Shown piece by piece: positions 27,548 to 37,510 of a DNA stretch of 64,000 nucleotides. Under the pieces are notes generated by a model that did not search any database, was not told the origin of the DNA, and saw nothing but the letters and a program-made list of their open reading frames with translations. This stretch comes from Sphingobacteriales bacterium (lineage in GTDB: Bacteria > Bacteroidota > Bacteroidia > Chitinophagales > UBA2359): NCBI GenBank assembly GCA_016711285.1, contig JADJTG010000014.1:1-64000 (forward strand). Direction: 5' to 3'. A program made the position numbers and the translations under genes. The first letter of the stretch is position 1. Each line of letters starts with the position of its first letter.

Positions 27548-29214
27548 ATGTTGCAACGCCTTTTTAAAAAAATTATGCCCTTATAGAAGAGTTGGATTTG
27601 TATTTTTCCGACCATCTCACCATTATTACCGGCGAAACCGGAGCAGGAAAATCTATTTTGCTGGGTGCTTTGGGCTTAATTTTAGGCAAACGCGCTGATA
27701 CTTCTGTATTGTTCAACAACAGTGGCAAATGTGTGGTAGAAGCTACTTTTGACATCAGCGACTATCAATTGGAAGCGGTTTTTGAAGAGGAGGATTTGGA
27801 CTTTGCCCTACTCACCACCATTCGCCGCGAAATTACGGCTTCGGGGAACTCCCGCGCTTTTATCAATGATACGCCCACCAATCTTGCCACCCTCAAGCGC
27901 ATCGCCGACCGCCTCATCAGTTTGCACGCCCAACACCAAACCCTGCAACTCAGCAACAGCGATTATCAGTTGTATATGTTGGATAGCTTTGCCAATCTGC
28001 TGCCACAGTGCGAGCAGTTTGCCACCGACTACCAACAATATCGCCGCCAATGCCGCCGTTTGGAGCAATTGCGCAGCGAACAAACACAACTGTTGCGCGA
28101 AGCCGATTTTATTGATTTTCAACTACAGGAATTAGAAGCCGCCCATCTGAATGATGAACAGGAGCAGGAGCAGCTGCAACAACAACTCAAACAACTGACA
28201 CACGTTGAGAGCATCAAAAAAAATATGCTCGACCTCGCCGATACCCTCGCTGCCAATGAAATGTCGGTATTGAGTCAATTAAACCGTCTGCTCAAAAACA
28301 TCAACTCCATTCGCAACTTGGGCGATGATTATGAAAACATAGCCAAAAGCCTCGAAAGTATATTGATTGAACTGAAAGAAATAGCTCACGAAGCCGATTC
28401 TTTGGAGGAGGCGGTGGAATACAATCCACAAAAAACTCAGCAAATACAAGAGCGTTTGGATATGCTGCAACGCCTTCAGAGCAAGCACGGCGTGGATTCT
28501 GTTGCCGACCTCAAAGCCGTTTGTGCGGATTTAACCGAAAAAAGACACGCCATTCAACATTCCGGTAGCGAAATTCAGGCGATAGAAAAGGAAATAACAC
28601 GATGTTATGCGCCTTTGCTCCAACAAGCCCGACAACTCTCTGCATTGCGCCAACAACAGGCGGTGCTGTTGCAAGCAAAAATACAGGAACGATTGGCAGC
28701 AATGGCGATGCCCGATGCGCGTGTACAAATTCAGGTGGAAACGCTGCCCGAAGCCGAACTTTACGAAAGCGGCTTAGATGTGGTGTCTTTGCTGTTTGCC
28801 GCCAACAAAGGCAGCGAGTTGATAGAATTGCGCAAAGTAGCCTCCGGCGGCGAATTGTCGCGGCTGATGCTCGCCATACAAGCCCTGCTCGCCGACAGCA
28901 GCGAGTTGCCCACACTTATTTTTGATGAAATAGATACGGGAATTTCGGGAGAGGTTGCCAAAAAAGTAAGCACCGTATTGCGCGAAATAGCCGAACGCCA
29001 CCAACTGCTGTGCATTACACACCTGCCACAGATTGCGAGTGCCGGCAATGAGCATTTGTTGGTGTATAAAGAAAAACACAGCGACAAAACCTTTACACGG
29101 GTGCGCCGCCTGCCCGCCGAAGACCGCATCGTAGAAATTGCCCAAATGCTCAGTGGCATACCGCCCGGCAGCAGTGCCATTGAAAATGCCAAAGAATTGT
29201 TGGGGGTGAGTTGA
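27548..29214 (+). CDS. recN: DNA repair protein RecN
   Basis: RecN is an SMC-like ATPase acting in double-strand break repair. The open frame starts at 27592, but an ATG at 27548 gives the missing family N-terminus MLQRLFKK, then NYALIEELDL, if the A7 run at 27566-27572 has one base more. The Walker A is ITGETGAGKSILLGALGL, followed by a coiled-coil middle (about residues 150-370) with FIDFQLQELE, then the ABC signature ASGGELSRLMLAIQAL, Walker B PTLIFDEIDTGISG and the LCITHLPQIAS H-loop. The total is about 555 residues, as expected. The frameshift is probably a sequencing error. Confidence 0.95.
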
Positions 29215-29299
29215 GGTGATTTTTTAGATAAAATTTAAAGCCAATGGTTTTTTAAAAAAAACACATGCTTCTGTTTTTATAGTTGAATAAATAAGAATA

Positions 29300-29329
29300 G
29301 ATTATAAAGCACTTATAATCAATTTTTTG
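29300..29329 (+). terminator. Probable recN terminator
   Basis: GATTATAA (29300-29307) pairs with TTATAATC (29313-29320) around a 5-nt loop, followed by AATTTTTTG. The stem is AT-only and therefore weak. It lies 86 bp beyond recN. Confidence 0.5.
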
Positions 29330-29379
29330 TATTTAAAAATGTAACACTTGGAATGTTTTTAAATAATCCTTTATCTTTT

Positions 29380-30687
29380 TTAAGATATAAGCGGTACTTT
29401 TTCTATTCTGCCCGTTTTTAATAAATGAAAACGCTGTTTTTTTGTCAATACCTCATTCGGTTGAAATGAAATATATAAAATAATCATTTGATAAAACAAA
29501 ATGCTGTAGTTGGATTCGCCGAAGATGCCAAACTCCGTAAATGAATTGATAAGAAGTGGAATGAAAATACAAAGTAGCATCAGTTTTTTTTCTGCATTCT
29601 CTCTCATAATACCGCGAAAAGTAAAAATCAGCTGGAACACCACCACCGTAATACCCACCAAGCCGAGATTCATCAATACTTGCATAAAGGTATTGTGTGT
29701 CATTTTGCCGGGGTAGGTGTGCGTACTCTGAAAATATTCCTTATAATCAATCCGCATAAACCCAAAACCCAGATAAGGCTCACGCACCAAACCTTCGTTG
29801 ATGAGGGCTTGCCAAAAAGGTAAGCGACCCGTGAGCGTTAGCACTTCTTCCATACGCGCGGGGTCGCCGTCTTTTAATACTACTTTATAGATGGCAACAG
29901 GAGCAAGCAGCAGCAAGGCGACCAAGGCGACAAGGGCGAATTTTTTTTGCTCGGATTGTAATATATGAAAAGCGATAATGAGCAAAGCTCCAATGAGTGA
30001 GGAGCGCGAACCCGTAGCATATAAACCGTAAAATAATATGGCTAATTTTGCAAATGTTTGCCATTTTTTATGATTTCGGCGTATATCAAACATCAAACCC
30101 GCCACGCCTACACCCGCCAGCATACCAAGTTCGTTGGGATTCATCATATAGCCGCCGAGCCGCGCTTCTTCGCCTCCATTCGTCATACGATAAAATACAT
30201 CAGGACTGAGCCACATACCCGCCACAAAAATAAGAATGAGTATAAAAGCACTGTTGCCCAATAAGTTGTACAATTTTATGGTATGATGTGGAAAAAACTC
30301 ATCAAGCAGATATAAACTCTTCACAAAGAAAAAACAAAATACCAAAGTTTGGGAAGTCATAAACCACTGCAAAGCACTGTAGCCCACATTGGTACTCCAC
30401 ATAAAAGAAGCAAAACCCAACAAAAGATATAAACCATAAAAAATGACGGACAATACATTATTGGACTTAAGATTATCGGCAGCACCATAGCGGATAATGC
30501 GATGATACACATACCACGATGCCGACAACATTCCCATACGCCCCACTACTTTAATGGCTCTCGTGATGGCGATATTTTCACTCCATGTAAAAAAACAGGC
30601 AATCATCAGCAAAAGAATAATGAGCAACTGACGGTCGGTTTTTCTTAAAAATTCGGAATGATTTTTATCTAAAAACTTTAAATACAT
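29380..30687 (-). CDS. O-antigen ligase / Wzy-type polysaccharide polymerase
   Basis: The 435-residue inner-membrane protein has about 10-12 helices and a large periplasmic loop near residues 255-330 with GRLPFWQALINEGLVREPYL, then GFGFMRID and THNTFMQVLMNLGLVG, the Wzy/WaaL superfamily signature (conserved Arg near the loop start and His in HN). It would join repeat units in the periplasm. It is the last gene of the operon beginning at 36414, 6 bp after the preceding GT. Polymerase rather than ligase is favoured by the presence of Wzx, Wzc and OPX in the same operon. Confidence 0.85.
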   Translation of the reverse strand: MYLKFLDKNHSEFLRKTDRQLLIILLLMIACFFTWSENIAITRAIKVVGRMGMLSASWYVYHRIIRYGAADNLKSNNVLSVIFYGLYLLLGFASFMWSTNVGYSALQWFMTSQTLVFCFFFVKSLYLLDEFFPHHTIKLYNLLGNSAFILILIFVAGMWLSPDVFYRMTNGGEEARLGGYMMNPNELGMLAGVGVAGLMFDIRRNHKKWQTFAKLAILFYGLYATGSRSSLIGALLIIAFHILQSEQKKFALVALVALLLLAPVAIYKVVLKDGDPARMEEVLTLTGRLPFWQALINEGLVREPYLGFGFMRIDYKEYFQSTHTYPGKMTHNTFMQVLMNLGLVGITVVVFQLIFTFRGIMRENAEKKLMLLCIFIPLLINSFTEFGIFGESNYSILFYQMIILYISFQPNEVLTKKQRFHLLKTGRIEKVPLIS

Positions 30688-30693
30688 CTTCTT

Positions 30694-31811
30694 TTATTGG
30701 TATAAGTCATCATATTTGTCCACCAATATGTGCCACGAAAACATTTCGCTCAACATTTTTTTTGCCCCTTCGGCATATAGTACAACTTTATCGGTGCTTG
30801 CATAATCATCATAAATTTGTTGCATTGCCCGAACCAATTCCGCCACATTATTATCCGCCACCGCAATGCCGCACCCAAAATGGCTCACATACTCTGCCAC
30901 ATTGGTGGCTTGCGTAACGATGACAGGCACTCCGAAAACCGCAGCTTCCAAGACGGCAGTTGGCAGCCCTTCATTTCGCGAAGGGTGCGAAAATAGGTGC
31001 ATCTGGCTGATGAGTTCGTCTTTTTCCTGACCGAACTTTTTTCCCCACAATATCACATTATTCAGTTTTTTTTCTTTGATAAAATTTTCAAGATATGCCT
31101 TGCCTTCGCCATCGCCAATTATCCATAATCGGGCGGCAGGCTGCTTTTTTTGAAATGTCTCAAAGGCAGCCATCAATAAATCCAGCCCTTTTGTGTACAC
31201 ATCTAATCTGCCCACAAATCCGATAATAAAAGCTTCGTTTTCTGAAAAAGAACGCTTGGGAATTATTGTGGCGTTATAGTTGTAATTGAATCCATAAGGC
31301 AATAAAAATGAGTGGGCAGTGGGAGATAATTTGCCGAGACCCTTCACTTCGCTTGCACCGATGGAGTGTACTTTGTGTGCATTTTTTAAAAGATATTTTT
31401 CAAACAGAAGAAAATATATTTTTTGGTGAATTTGCTGCGGCGCATAGCCACTTCGTTGTAAGCACCGTGCGGCGTAAGTACATATTTGATGCGATGACGA
31501 GAAAAAATACCGGCGAGGCTGCCAAAAACAGGAATCCAGCCGCCGTGCAGATGAAAAACCGCCTTCTCTTTATGCTCAATAATGGCTTGTTTGAGTGTTT
31601 TGTCCACCGCAAACGGAAATCGCGCTGCCTGAAACAGGCGTGTTTTAAAGTTTCTTTCAGGATAATCAGGTATAGGATTGGCAGTGATGCCCCACACTTG
31701 CACTTTTTTTCCGGCTTTCGTTTGCTCACTCGCCATCTGGTACACCACCTTGTTTACACCGTTGAGTCGGTCGGGGTTGGCTTTTCCTAATACGATATGA
31801 ATGATTTCCAT
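30694..31811 (-). CDS. Glycosyltransferase (GT4-like), one frameshift
   Basis: The N-terminal half (31811-31386) has the GT-B opening IVLGKANPDRLNGVNKVVY and LHGGWIPVFGSLAGIFSRH with YVLTPHGAYN. The C-terminal half (about 31400-30694) has VHSIGASEVKGLGKL, FIIGFVGRLDVYTKGLDLL, LWIIGDGEGK and SRNEGLPTAVLEAAVFGVPV, the GT4 donor-binding block. The frames join near 31400-31412, where LFEKYLLKNAHKVHS should follow KKYIFF. The total is about 372 residues. The start overlaps the flippase by 25 bp and the stop is 6 bp before the polymerase gene. One missing base is the likely cause of the split. Confidence 0.85.
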
Positions 31812-33007
31812 ACGCTGATGTTTTTAAAATATAAAATAGTAATCCAGTAAGCTGTTACAATAACCTGTGAACCCGTCAGCCCGACTATAACACCGTATAA
31901 ACCGAAGGAAGACAAGAGCCAGTGCGAAGAAGCCAAAGCAAAAGCCAAGCTCAGAAGATAGGCATAAAAAAAATGATTGTTAAATTGTAAAGCCCTGAAA
32001 ATAAAACGAATGGGTTGGCTTATCAAAATAAAAACATACAACAAACACAGCCCTTGCACCACATAGCCATAGTCGGCATATTCGTTGCCGCCGACAATGA
32101 TTAATATTTTTTTTGCGAAAAGAAAAGTAAGTATCAGCAAAGGCAAAAAAATCCAAACCAATTTATAGTTTACGCTGCGCAGATAGCGCATACCTTCGGC
32201 AGGGTTTTGGTGTAGGCGGTTTGCGGTTTGCGGCAACACATAATTTTCAAAAGACTGGAGCAATATATTTAAAATCCCAAAAAGAGATTGAGCCAAGCGC
32301 AATGCGCCCAATGCTGCCGTTCCCAAATAAATGCCCGCCGCTACTACAAATAAATTCCCCGCCCACCATTGGCTCAAAGCCGTAAAAAACAACCATTTGC
32401 CTGTTTGGAGGTGCAAGGTTGTATAGTGTTTGAAGGAGGTGATTTTTATAAAAAAAGGTTGTAATAGAAAAATAATTATGAACAGTGACACTGCGTATGC
32501 AACCGCAAAATAGCCCAACATGGTGTTAATGTCTTTGAGTGCTTTGCTGCGGAAGGTAAAAAATGCGAGCACCAAACAAAGCGCAGTGATAACATCAAGC
32601 CATAAAGCGGCAGCGGTTTTGCTGGAAGCTAAAAGTATTTTTCTGCCAAAATCGTTTATCACAAAACCGAAAGCAAAAACCAACAAAGCGGGCGCACAGG
32701 CAATACCAAACAGACTACAAAAAATACTTGCTCCTGTCAAAACAAGCATCATTAAAATTATTTGCCACCAAAAAACAAAACTTATATAACGCGAAGACGA
32801 CATATCGGGCGCAACCTGAAATACCTGAATACTCCACGCACCGATAGCACTCACCGCCAAATATATCATAAGAATATAGGCAGAATAAACACCAAAGGCG
32901 GCAGCATCTAAATAACGGGCAATCAGGAGGGTCAGTAAAAAATTTGCCCCACTGAAAACCGCCTGATCCGCCAATACCTGATATTTTTGTAAATTCATCG
33001 CTTTCAT
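31787..33007 (-). CDS. Polysaccharide flippase (Wzx-like), second copy in the window
   Basis: This integral membrane protein of about 406 residues has a Wzx/MATE layout, starting KYQVLADQAVFSGANFLLTL and ending with ITILYFKNISVWKSF. The open frame runs to 33193, but the upstream part overlaps wzc by 190 bp and has no family similarity. The ATG at 33005-33007 shares four bases (ATGA) with the wzc stop, so this start is chosen. It would export the lipid-linked repeat unit made by the second polysaccharide locus. It is only distantly like the flippase at 23298. Confidence 0.87.
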   Translation of the reverse strand: MKAMNLQKYQVLADQAVFSGANFLLTLLIARYLDAAAFGVYSAYILMIYLAVSAIGAWSIQVFQVAPDMSSSRYISFVFWWQIILMMLVLTGASIFCSLFGIACAPALLVFAFGFVINDFGRKILLASSKTAAALWLDVITALCLVLAFFTFRSKALKDINTMLGYFAVAYAVSLFIIIFLLQPFFIKITSFKHYTTLHLQTGKWLFFTALSQWWAGNLFVVAAGIYLGTAALGALRLAQSLFGILNILLQSFENYVLPQTANRLHQNPAEGMRYLRSVNYKLVWIFLPLLILTFLFAKKILIIVGGNEYADYGYVVQGLCLLYVFILISQPIRFIFRALQFNNHFFYAYLLSLAFALASSHWLLSSFGLYGVIVGLTGSQVIVTAYWITILYFKNISVWKSFISY

Positions 33008-35199
33008 TTTTGAGTAGTATTCTTTTTGATGCAATGAAATAAACCAATTACGGTTTGTACCGTTTCTTTCAAAAAACTCGGGTGATAACCCACACGATTG
33101 AGCGCGAAATGTACGGCAGGAAGTGCGTATTCTTCTTTGAGCAGATCCACTTCGTTTATTCTTTTTGCGGAGGTGAGGCGAGTATCTATGCACACTACAT
33201 TCAGTTGGGCGATTGCCATCAGAGCTAAGGTGTAGGGTGCGCCAAAGTTTGAGTTGCTGATGATAGTGCGGTCAAAATTTTTGCTTTGTTGTTGTATGTT
33301 TTCCTGAATGGCTTCGGTGGTTTTAAATGACATCTTTGCGGCATCTATTACCATAGAAGTATGTTGTTCGTTCAAGGTATTGAGTGTATAATAATCGGCG
33401 GCGGCGGTGTTTTCACCAAATTCCACCGTTAATATTTTTCTGCCCTGCCTGATAAGCGACTGAATTGTTTGTTGGGCAATAAAAGCTGCTCCTTCAGACG
33501 GGTGGTAGCCCGTAAAATTGATGATGCCCTGTGGAGGCAGCATTTTTTTTACTTGCCATTGCGTGAGTGTGGTGAGAAAAAATCTTTCTTTTTCGGTTTG
33601 GTTTTTCAGTTTCGGTACGGCTGCTATAAGCGGTATCATAGAGCGCGATTCAATGCTTGAAACATCGTTGACTTTTGCCCGCAGACTATGAATGAGGAAT
33701 ATGAGTATAATGCCGCCGAGCAAGCCCAATATCACAGAAACACCCTTGATAATAATGCGGTTGGGCGATATAGGTACGGTGCTGATTTCGGCAGGTGTGA
33801 TAATGCGATGAAAAGCTACTTTGGCAGCTTTGGCTATATCGGCTTCTATTTTCTTTTGATTCAAAAAATTGTACGACTGCTGAAAAATCTCAAACTCTCT
33901 GTTGAGTTGGGTCATTACTTTTTCTTTTTCCGGCACGCGCACGAATACTTTTTCGGCTTCTTCAATGTCGTACACCAAATTGTCGTATTTAGATTGCAGA
34001 TTTTTGCGTGTGTTTTTGATGCTTTCGTGAAAATAGGAAGAAATATCTTTTATTTTTTGGTCAATAGCGATTACTTTTTCGTGTTTGGGCGTGTATTCCA
34101 GCAACAAATCTTTTTTTTCGGCTTGTAATTCTTTTATTTTTTTAATCAATTCGGTGGACAGCAGGTCGGTAAAGGCTTCAAAATTGGGAGCTAAATCCAA
34201 AAAATTATCTTGTCCTTTTTCCATATATGTTTCTAATTCTTTAATGGCATCAAGGCTCATTTTTAAATTGGTTTGCTGCACCTTCATCTGCGCTATTTTT
34301 CTCAAATCGGTTTCTGTTTCTTGTTGAATATTCGTGATATTTTCCTGTTTGCGGTAGTCCAAAATAGCGGCTTCGCTGCCTACTAATTTGCTGCTGATTT
34401 CATGGATGCGAGCATCAAGAAACTGACTCGTAATATTTGCCGCGCTGTATTTGGTTTGGATATAATCTTCTATATAGGTTTGAGCTAAAACATTTGAAAA
34501 TAAAGCGGCTTTTTCGGGGTTCGAAGATTTATAACTGATACGGATAACCGGTACATCTTTATCTACAGAACTTACATCTAAGTTTTTTTGAATTTCAGCG
34601 ATTAACCTTTCTTCGCTTAAAAACACCACCCAATATTGGTCATTTATATGCAAATCGGGTCTTTTGCGCAGCAGTTCTTTGTTCAGAGCAACGACAAAAA
34701 TGCTGTTGTCTGTTTTTATGGTATCGTTTGTGTTTGCTTCCTGTGTTATTCCCTGCGGATTGGTAATTATCAGCCGATTGGTATCTTTTATCTCAAGCAA
34801 AAAAGGTTTGTCCAAAAATTTTTCTTCTATCTGCAATTTGGATACCATCAGGGGCGCATCGTTAAAAAGTTCGGTATTTTTTAAATTTCCTTTTCTGGTT
34901 AATACCGTTTCAAAAGGAACTTTCTCTAAGGCTTTTTTGATGATGGTGTGCGATTTTATGAGTTCAATTTCTGCCTGAATTTTTTGAGTATTGGCAAATA
35001 CATCAAGATTTTTGAACAAATTGCTGTTGGCGATGCCTTCGTTGTGGTCGGCTAATTTTATTTTTGCTGTACTTTCGTAGGTGGGGGTAGTATAGTTCAG
35101 ATATTTGGCAGCGAGCAGATAGCCCATTATCATTGCTCCTGCAATGATGAACCAGCCGCGAAGATAAGGTCGCAAAAAATCAAATTGTGAACTACTCAT
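33004..35199 (-). CDS. Wzc-like polysaccharide co-polymerase with degenerate kinase domain
   Basis: The 731-residue inner-membrane protein has a Wzz/GNVR layout. Membrane helices lie near residues 14-34 and 483-503, with a large periplasmic coiled coil between (about 260-450) and a conserved VPISPNRIIIKG lead into the second helix. The cytoplasmic part has the BY-kinase fold position, but where Walker A (GEGKS) is expected there is TGYHPSEGAAFIAQQ (about 563-577) with the essential Lys replaced by Ala. Walker A' and the Tyr cluster are not visible. It is likely a chain-length regulator without tyrosine kinase activity. It sits 29 bp after the OPX gene and overlaps the flippase by 4 bp. Confidence 0.88.
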   Translation of the reverse strand: MSSSQFDFLRPYLRGWFIIAGAMIMGYLLAAKYLNYTTPTYESTAKIKLADHNEGIANSNLFKNLDVFANTQKIQAEIELIKSHTIIKKALEKVPFETVLTRKGNLKNTELFNDAPLMVSKLQIEEKFLDKPFLLEIKDTNRLIITNPQGITQEANTNDTIKTDNSIFVVALNKELLRKRPDLHINDQYWVVFLSEERLIAEIQKNLDVSSVDKDVPVIRISYKSSNPEKAALFSNVLAQTYIEDYIQTKYSAANITSQFLDARIHEISSKLVGSEAAILDYRKQENITNIQQETETDLRKIAQMKVQQTNLKMSLDAIKELETYMEKGQDNFLDLAPNFEAFTDLLSTELIKKIKELQAEKKDLLLEYTPKHEKVIAIDQKIKDISSYFHESIKNTRKNLQSKYDNLVYDIEEAEKVFVRVPEKEKVMTQLNREFEIFQQSYNFLNQKKIEADIAKAAKVAFHRIITPAEISTVPISPNRIIIKGVSVILGLLGGIILIFLIHSLRAKVNDVSSIESRSMIPLIAAVPKLKNQTEKERFFLTTLTQWQVKKMLPPQGIINFTGYHPSEGAAFIAQQTIQSLIRQGRKILTVEFGENTAAADYYTLNTLNEQHTSMVIDAAKMSFKTTEAIQENIQQQSKNFDRTIISNSNFGAPYTLALMAIAQLNVVCIDTRLTSAKRINEVDLLKEEYALPAVHFALNRVGYHPSFLKETVQTVIGLFHCIKKNTTQK

Positions 35200-35228
35200 A
35201 AAGCAATGATTTTAAAATTTTTTATTAT

Positions 35229-35978
35229 TTAAAATAATCCCATAAAAATAGCTGCCGAAGTAAGAGCCGTAGAAAAAGGGATAATAGTTGAGATTCTCCG
35301 ATCAAATTCTTTGTATTTTTTGGAGGGTATCACCACCACATCACCCGGATATAGGTTGATGTTACGCCGGAGCATATCGCCCGACTGCGTGAGATCCACA
35401 TTGGCTACATACACGTGCTCGCCCATCTGCCGGAATATTTTCACAAATTTCGGATTGGCATAAAACTCCAAACCTTTGCAGCGTGCAATCATTTCGAGCA
35501 AAGTGTTTTTTTCTTTATCCACAAGAATTACCTGCGGGTCTCTCACTTCGCCCAATACGGTAATTTCGCGGTTGAGCACTTTTACATCTACCACCGGCAC
35601 TTGTATCCATTCGCTGTAAAGCGTTTTGAGGGTATCTTTGAGCTGTATCAGGGTCATTTTTTCTACATAGAAAGTACCGATTTTCGGAATTTCAATATTG
35701 CCTGCCGCATCTACCAAAAGCCACTTGCCATATACTTCGTTGGAGTTGTAAATGCCATAAGCAGAACCCACGCTGAGGTCGTCTTGCCCCCAAACACTGA
35801 TGGTAATTTTATCGTCTTTTCTGATATGATACTGATAATGAGGGTCGTTATAAAAAACACTGTCCAATGCTGCCACTGTATTGTCGGCTTGTTTATCTAC
35901 AAAAAGATTACTCGTTTTGCAAGAAGAAAGCAACCCCAAAACACCCATCAGCATAGTAATAATGATATAGCTTCGCAT
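35229..35978 (-). CDS. Polysaccharide export outer-membrane lipoprotein (Wza/OPX family)
   Basis: The 249-residue protein has a lipoprotein signal peptide with lipobox LLSSC (Cys20) and the OPX domain: YHIRKDDKITISVWGQDDLS (Poly_export), then a SLBB-like part with ITVLGEVRDPQV and RRNINLYPGDVVVIPSKK, and a hydrophobic C-terminal segment. It would form the outer-membrane or periplasmic part of the export channel with the Wzc-like protein encoded 29 bp downstream. The length is typical for short Bacteroidota OPX proteins. The response-regulator gene ends 4 bp upstream. Confidence 0.92.
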   Translation of the reverse strand: MRSYIIITMLMGVLGLLSSCKTSNLFVDKQADNTVAALDSVFYNDPHYQYHIRKDDKITISVWGQDDLSVGSAYGIYNSNEVYGKWLLVDAAGNIEIPKIGTFYVEKMTLIQLKDTLKTLYSEWIQVPVVDVKVLNREITVLGEVRDPQVILVDKEKNTLLEMIARCKGLEFYANPKFVKIFRQMGEHVYVANVDLTQSGDMLRRNINLYPGDVVVIPSKKYKEFDRRISTIIPFSTALTSAAIFMGLF

Positions 35979-35982
35979 ACAA

Positions 35983-36414
35983 TTAAAGATACTTGAATAT
36001 GTTTTTCAATAAAGAGGGTTTGCGGGATTGGAGCAATTCTTTGACATCTTTAATTTTTACCAGCACATTTTTTATGTTGGAATGTAAGTCGGCATTTTTT
36101 TGTATGTAATCAAATGCGCCGTGTTTGAGCGTAGCCACTGCCGTTCCGATGTCTTCCTGAGCAGATACCATCACTACAAAAATATTGGGATTGTACCTTT
36201 TTATTTTTCGCAGCGTTTCGTAGCCCGAATACACGTCCATTTGATGATCTAAAAAAACAATTTCGGGCTGGAGGTGAATTTCTTGGAGGCAATCAACGCT
36301 GCTGTTGAAAGAATGAATGTTTTCGATGCCTTCTTCGGTCAATAACTGTTTCATGATTTCCAAATGGAAAATATCATCATCAACAATAAAAACGGGTTTA
36401 TTATTTTTTTGCAT
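35983..36414 (-). CDS. Single-domain response regulator leading the polysaccharide operon
   Basis: The 143-residue CheY-like receiver has acidic residues VDDD near 11-14, phosphorylatable Asp in VFLDHQMD (about residue 55), VVMVSAQED with the conserved Thr/Ser position and YIQKNA with the conserved Lys. No output domain is present; the C-terminal 25 residues are a basic helix. It is the first gene of the OPX-Wzc-Wzx-GT-Wzy operon and may control export or synthesis by protein contact, or be fed by the hybrid kinase at 41180. Its promoter carries the shared sigma-54-like arrangement. Confidence 0.9.
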   Translation of the reverse strand: MQKNNKPVFIVDDDIFHLEIMKQLLTEEGIENIHSFNSSVDCLQEIHLQPEIVFLDHQMDVYSGYETLRKIKRYNPNIFVVMVSAQEDIGTAVATLKHGAFDYIQKNADLHSNIKNVLVKIKDVKELLQSRKPSLLKNIFKYL

Positions 36415-36445
36415 GCTATTGTATTTTTATTACTTTGTTATTGGC

Positions 36446-36531
36446 GATACCAAATTTAAGCCAAATAAAAATAGTTTGATTTTTAATTATTTATGTATTT
36501 TTATTTTAAATATATGTTCCTTATAATGGAA
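36446..36531 (-). promoter_or_regulatory. Sigma-54-like promoter P1 with TTCC-N7-GGAA site, response regulator/OPX operon
   Basis: On the minus strand the core reads TTTGGCTTAAATTTGGTATC (36465 down to 36446): GG, ten bases, then G, the sigma-54 -24/-12 spacing, with GT instead of GC. A palindrome TTCC-TTATAAT-GGAA lies at 36517-36531, 54 bp upstream of TGGC. The start codon is about 50 bp downstream of TGGC. Confidence 0.6.
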
Positions 36532-36766
36532 ACACTTGATGAATTGTAATAATAATTGTACTGTTTGTTTTCTTTATAACAATACTGAAATCATTTATTT
36601 ACTGCGTACTCATTATATAAAATTACGCTAAGGTTCGCACACCAAAAAAGTACACCCATTTTGTCCGATTTTAGTATTAATTCCATTATGTACGAAATTT
36701 TTTCCACAAAAAAACAGAAAAGCTAACTACACCTACTAAAAATATAGGTGCAGCTAACTATTAATT

Positions 36767-37020
36767 AAGTCTTCCTACCAAAAAGCAAGGTAGTACCTAC
36801 CAAAAAGGTAGGTGCACCTACGAAAAAGCTAAGTCTTCTTACCAAAAAGCAAGGTAGTACCTACCAAAAAGGTAGGTGCACCTACGAAAAAGCTAAGTCT
36901 TCTTACCAAAAAGCAAGGTACTACCTACCAAAAAGGTAGGAGTACCTACGAAAAAGCTAAGTCCTCCTACCTAAAAGGCAGGTGCACCTACCTAAAAGCT
37001 AAGTGAGGCTACCTAAACGC
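36767..37020. repeat. 64-bp tandem repeat, three full copies plus degenerate ends
   Basis: Copies are 36767-36830, 36831-36894 and 36895-36958, nearly identical, followed by partial units 36959-37000 and 37001-37020. Each 64-bp unit is itself three related blocks of 20-22 bp with the core CCTACCAAAAAGG or a variant. GGTAGGTGCACCTAC-type palindromes occur in each. No ORF covers them. Related but degenerate sequence lies at 36722-36766. The remainder of the 36532-36766 gap is AT-rich without features. Confidence 0.9.
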
Positions 37021-37184
37021 AATAACGAATACTAAAATCGCATAAAATATGCCTATAAGTAAAATAAATAAGTATTGATAATCAGATATTTATGTCAATT
37101 AAAAACTAATCACTAAAAACTAACCACTACTTACGGCAAATAATTTATGATGTTGGTGTTGTTGGCTTAAATATCGTTTTTGAA

Positions 37185-37262
37185 CACGGATTCGACGGAT
37201 TGAACGGGTTTTTCACGGATAAAAATCTGTGCTTATCTGCTCCATCTGTTTCATCTGTGTTC
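37185..37262. repeat. Imperfect short-period intergenic repeat
   Basis: The stretch has repeated CGGAT and ATCTG(T) words (ACACGGATTCGACGGATTG, later ATCTGCTCCATCTGTTTCAT) at 8-11 base spacing, on opposite strands in its two halves. Such blocks are widespread in Bacteroidota intergenic DNA. No coding potential is seen. Confidence 0.4.
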
Positions 37263-37421
37263 TGTTGTTTATAGGATAAAAGCAGGCGAACCTCAGCATA
37301 TATGTTTCATCAATACGCAACAAACAAATCATTTCAGCATAGAAGCAGATAAAATATGTGTACACACTTTGGGCGGTAGAAATCCGACGTAGATGTATAT
37401 GTGCTACTTTTTTAAAAAAAA

Positions 37422-37495
37422 TAACCGCTGAGACATCTCTGCGTCAGCGGCTTCTTAACAATTAATACGTTTTTATTACGCTAAATGGGTTTTAT
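37422..37495. repeat. 74-bp perfect direct repeat, copy 1 (contains hairpin)
   Basis: Identical over 74 bp to 37511-37584. Each copy contains CCGCTGA...TCAGCGG (7-bp stem, 12-nt loop) followed by AATTAATACG and a T run. Confidence 0.9.
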
Positions 37496-37510
37496 CCTAT
37501 TTTTTTTAAA

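Noticed and set aside
31308..31790. 160-aa plus-strand ORF across the frameshifted glycosyltransferase
   Set aside because: It is antisense to conserved GT4 motifs and has no family features of its own.
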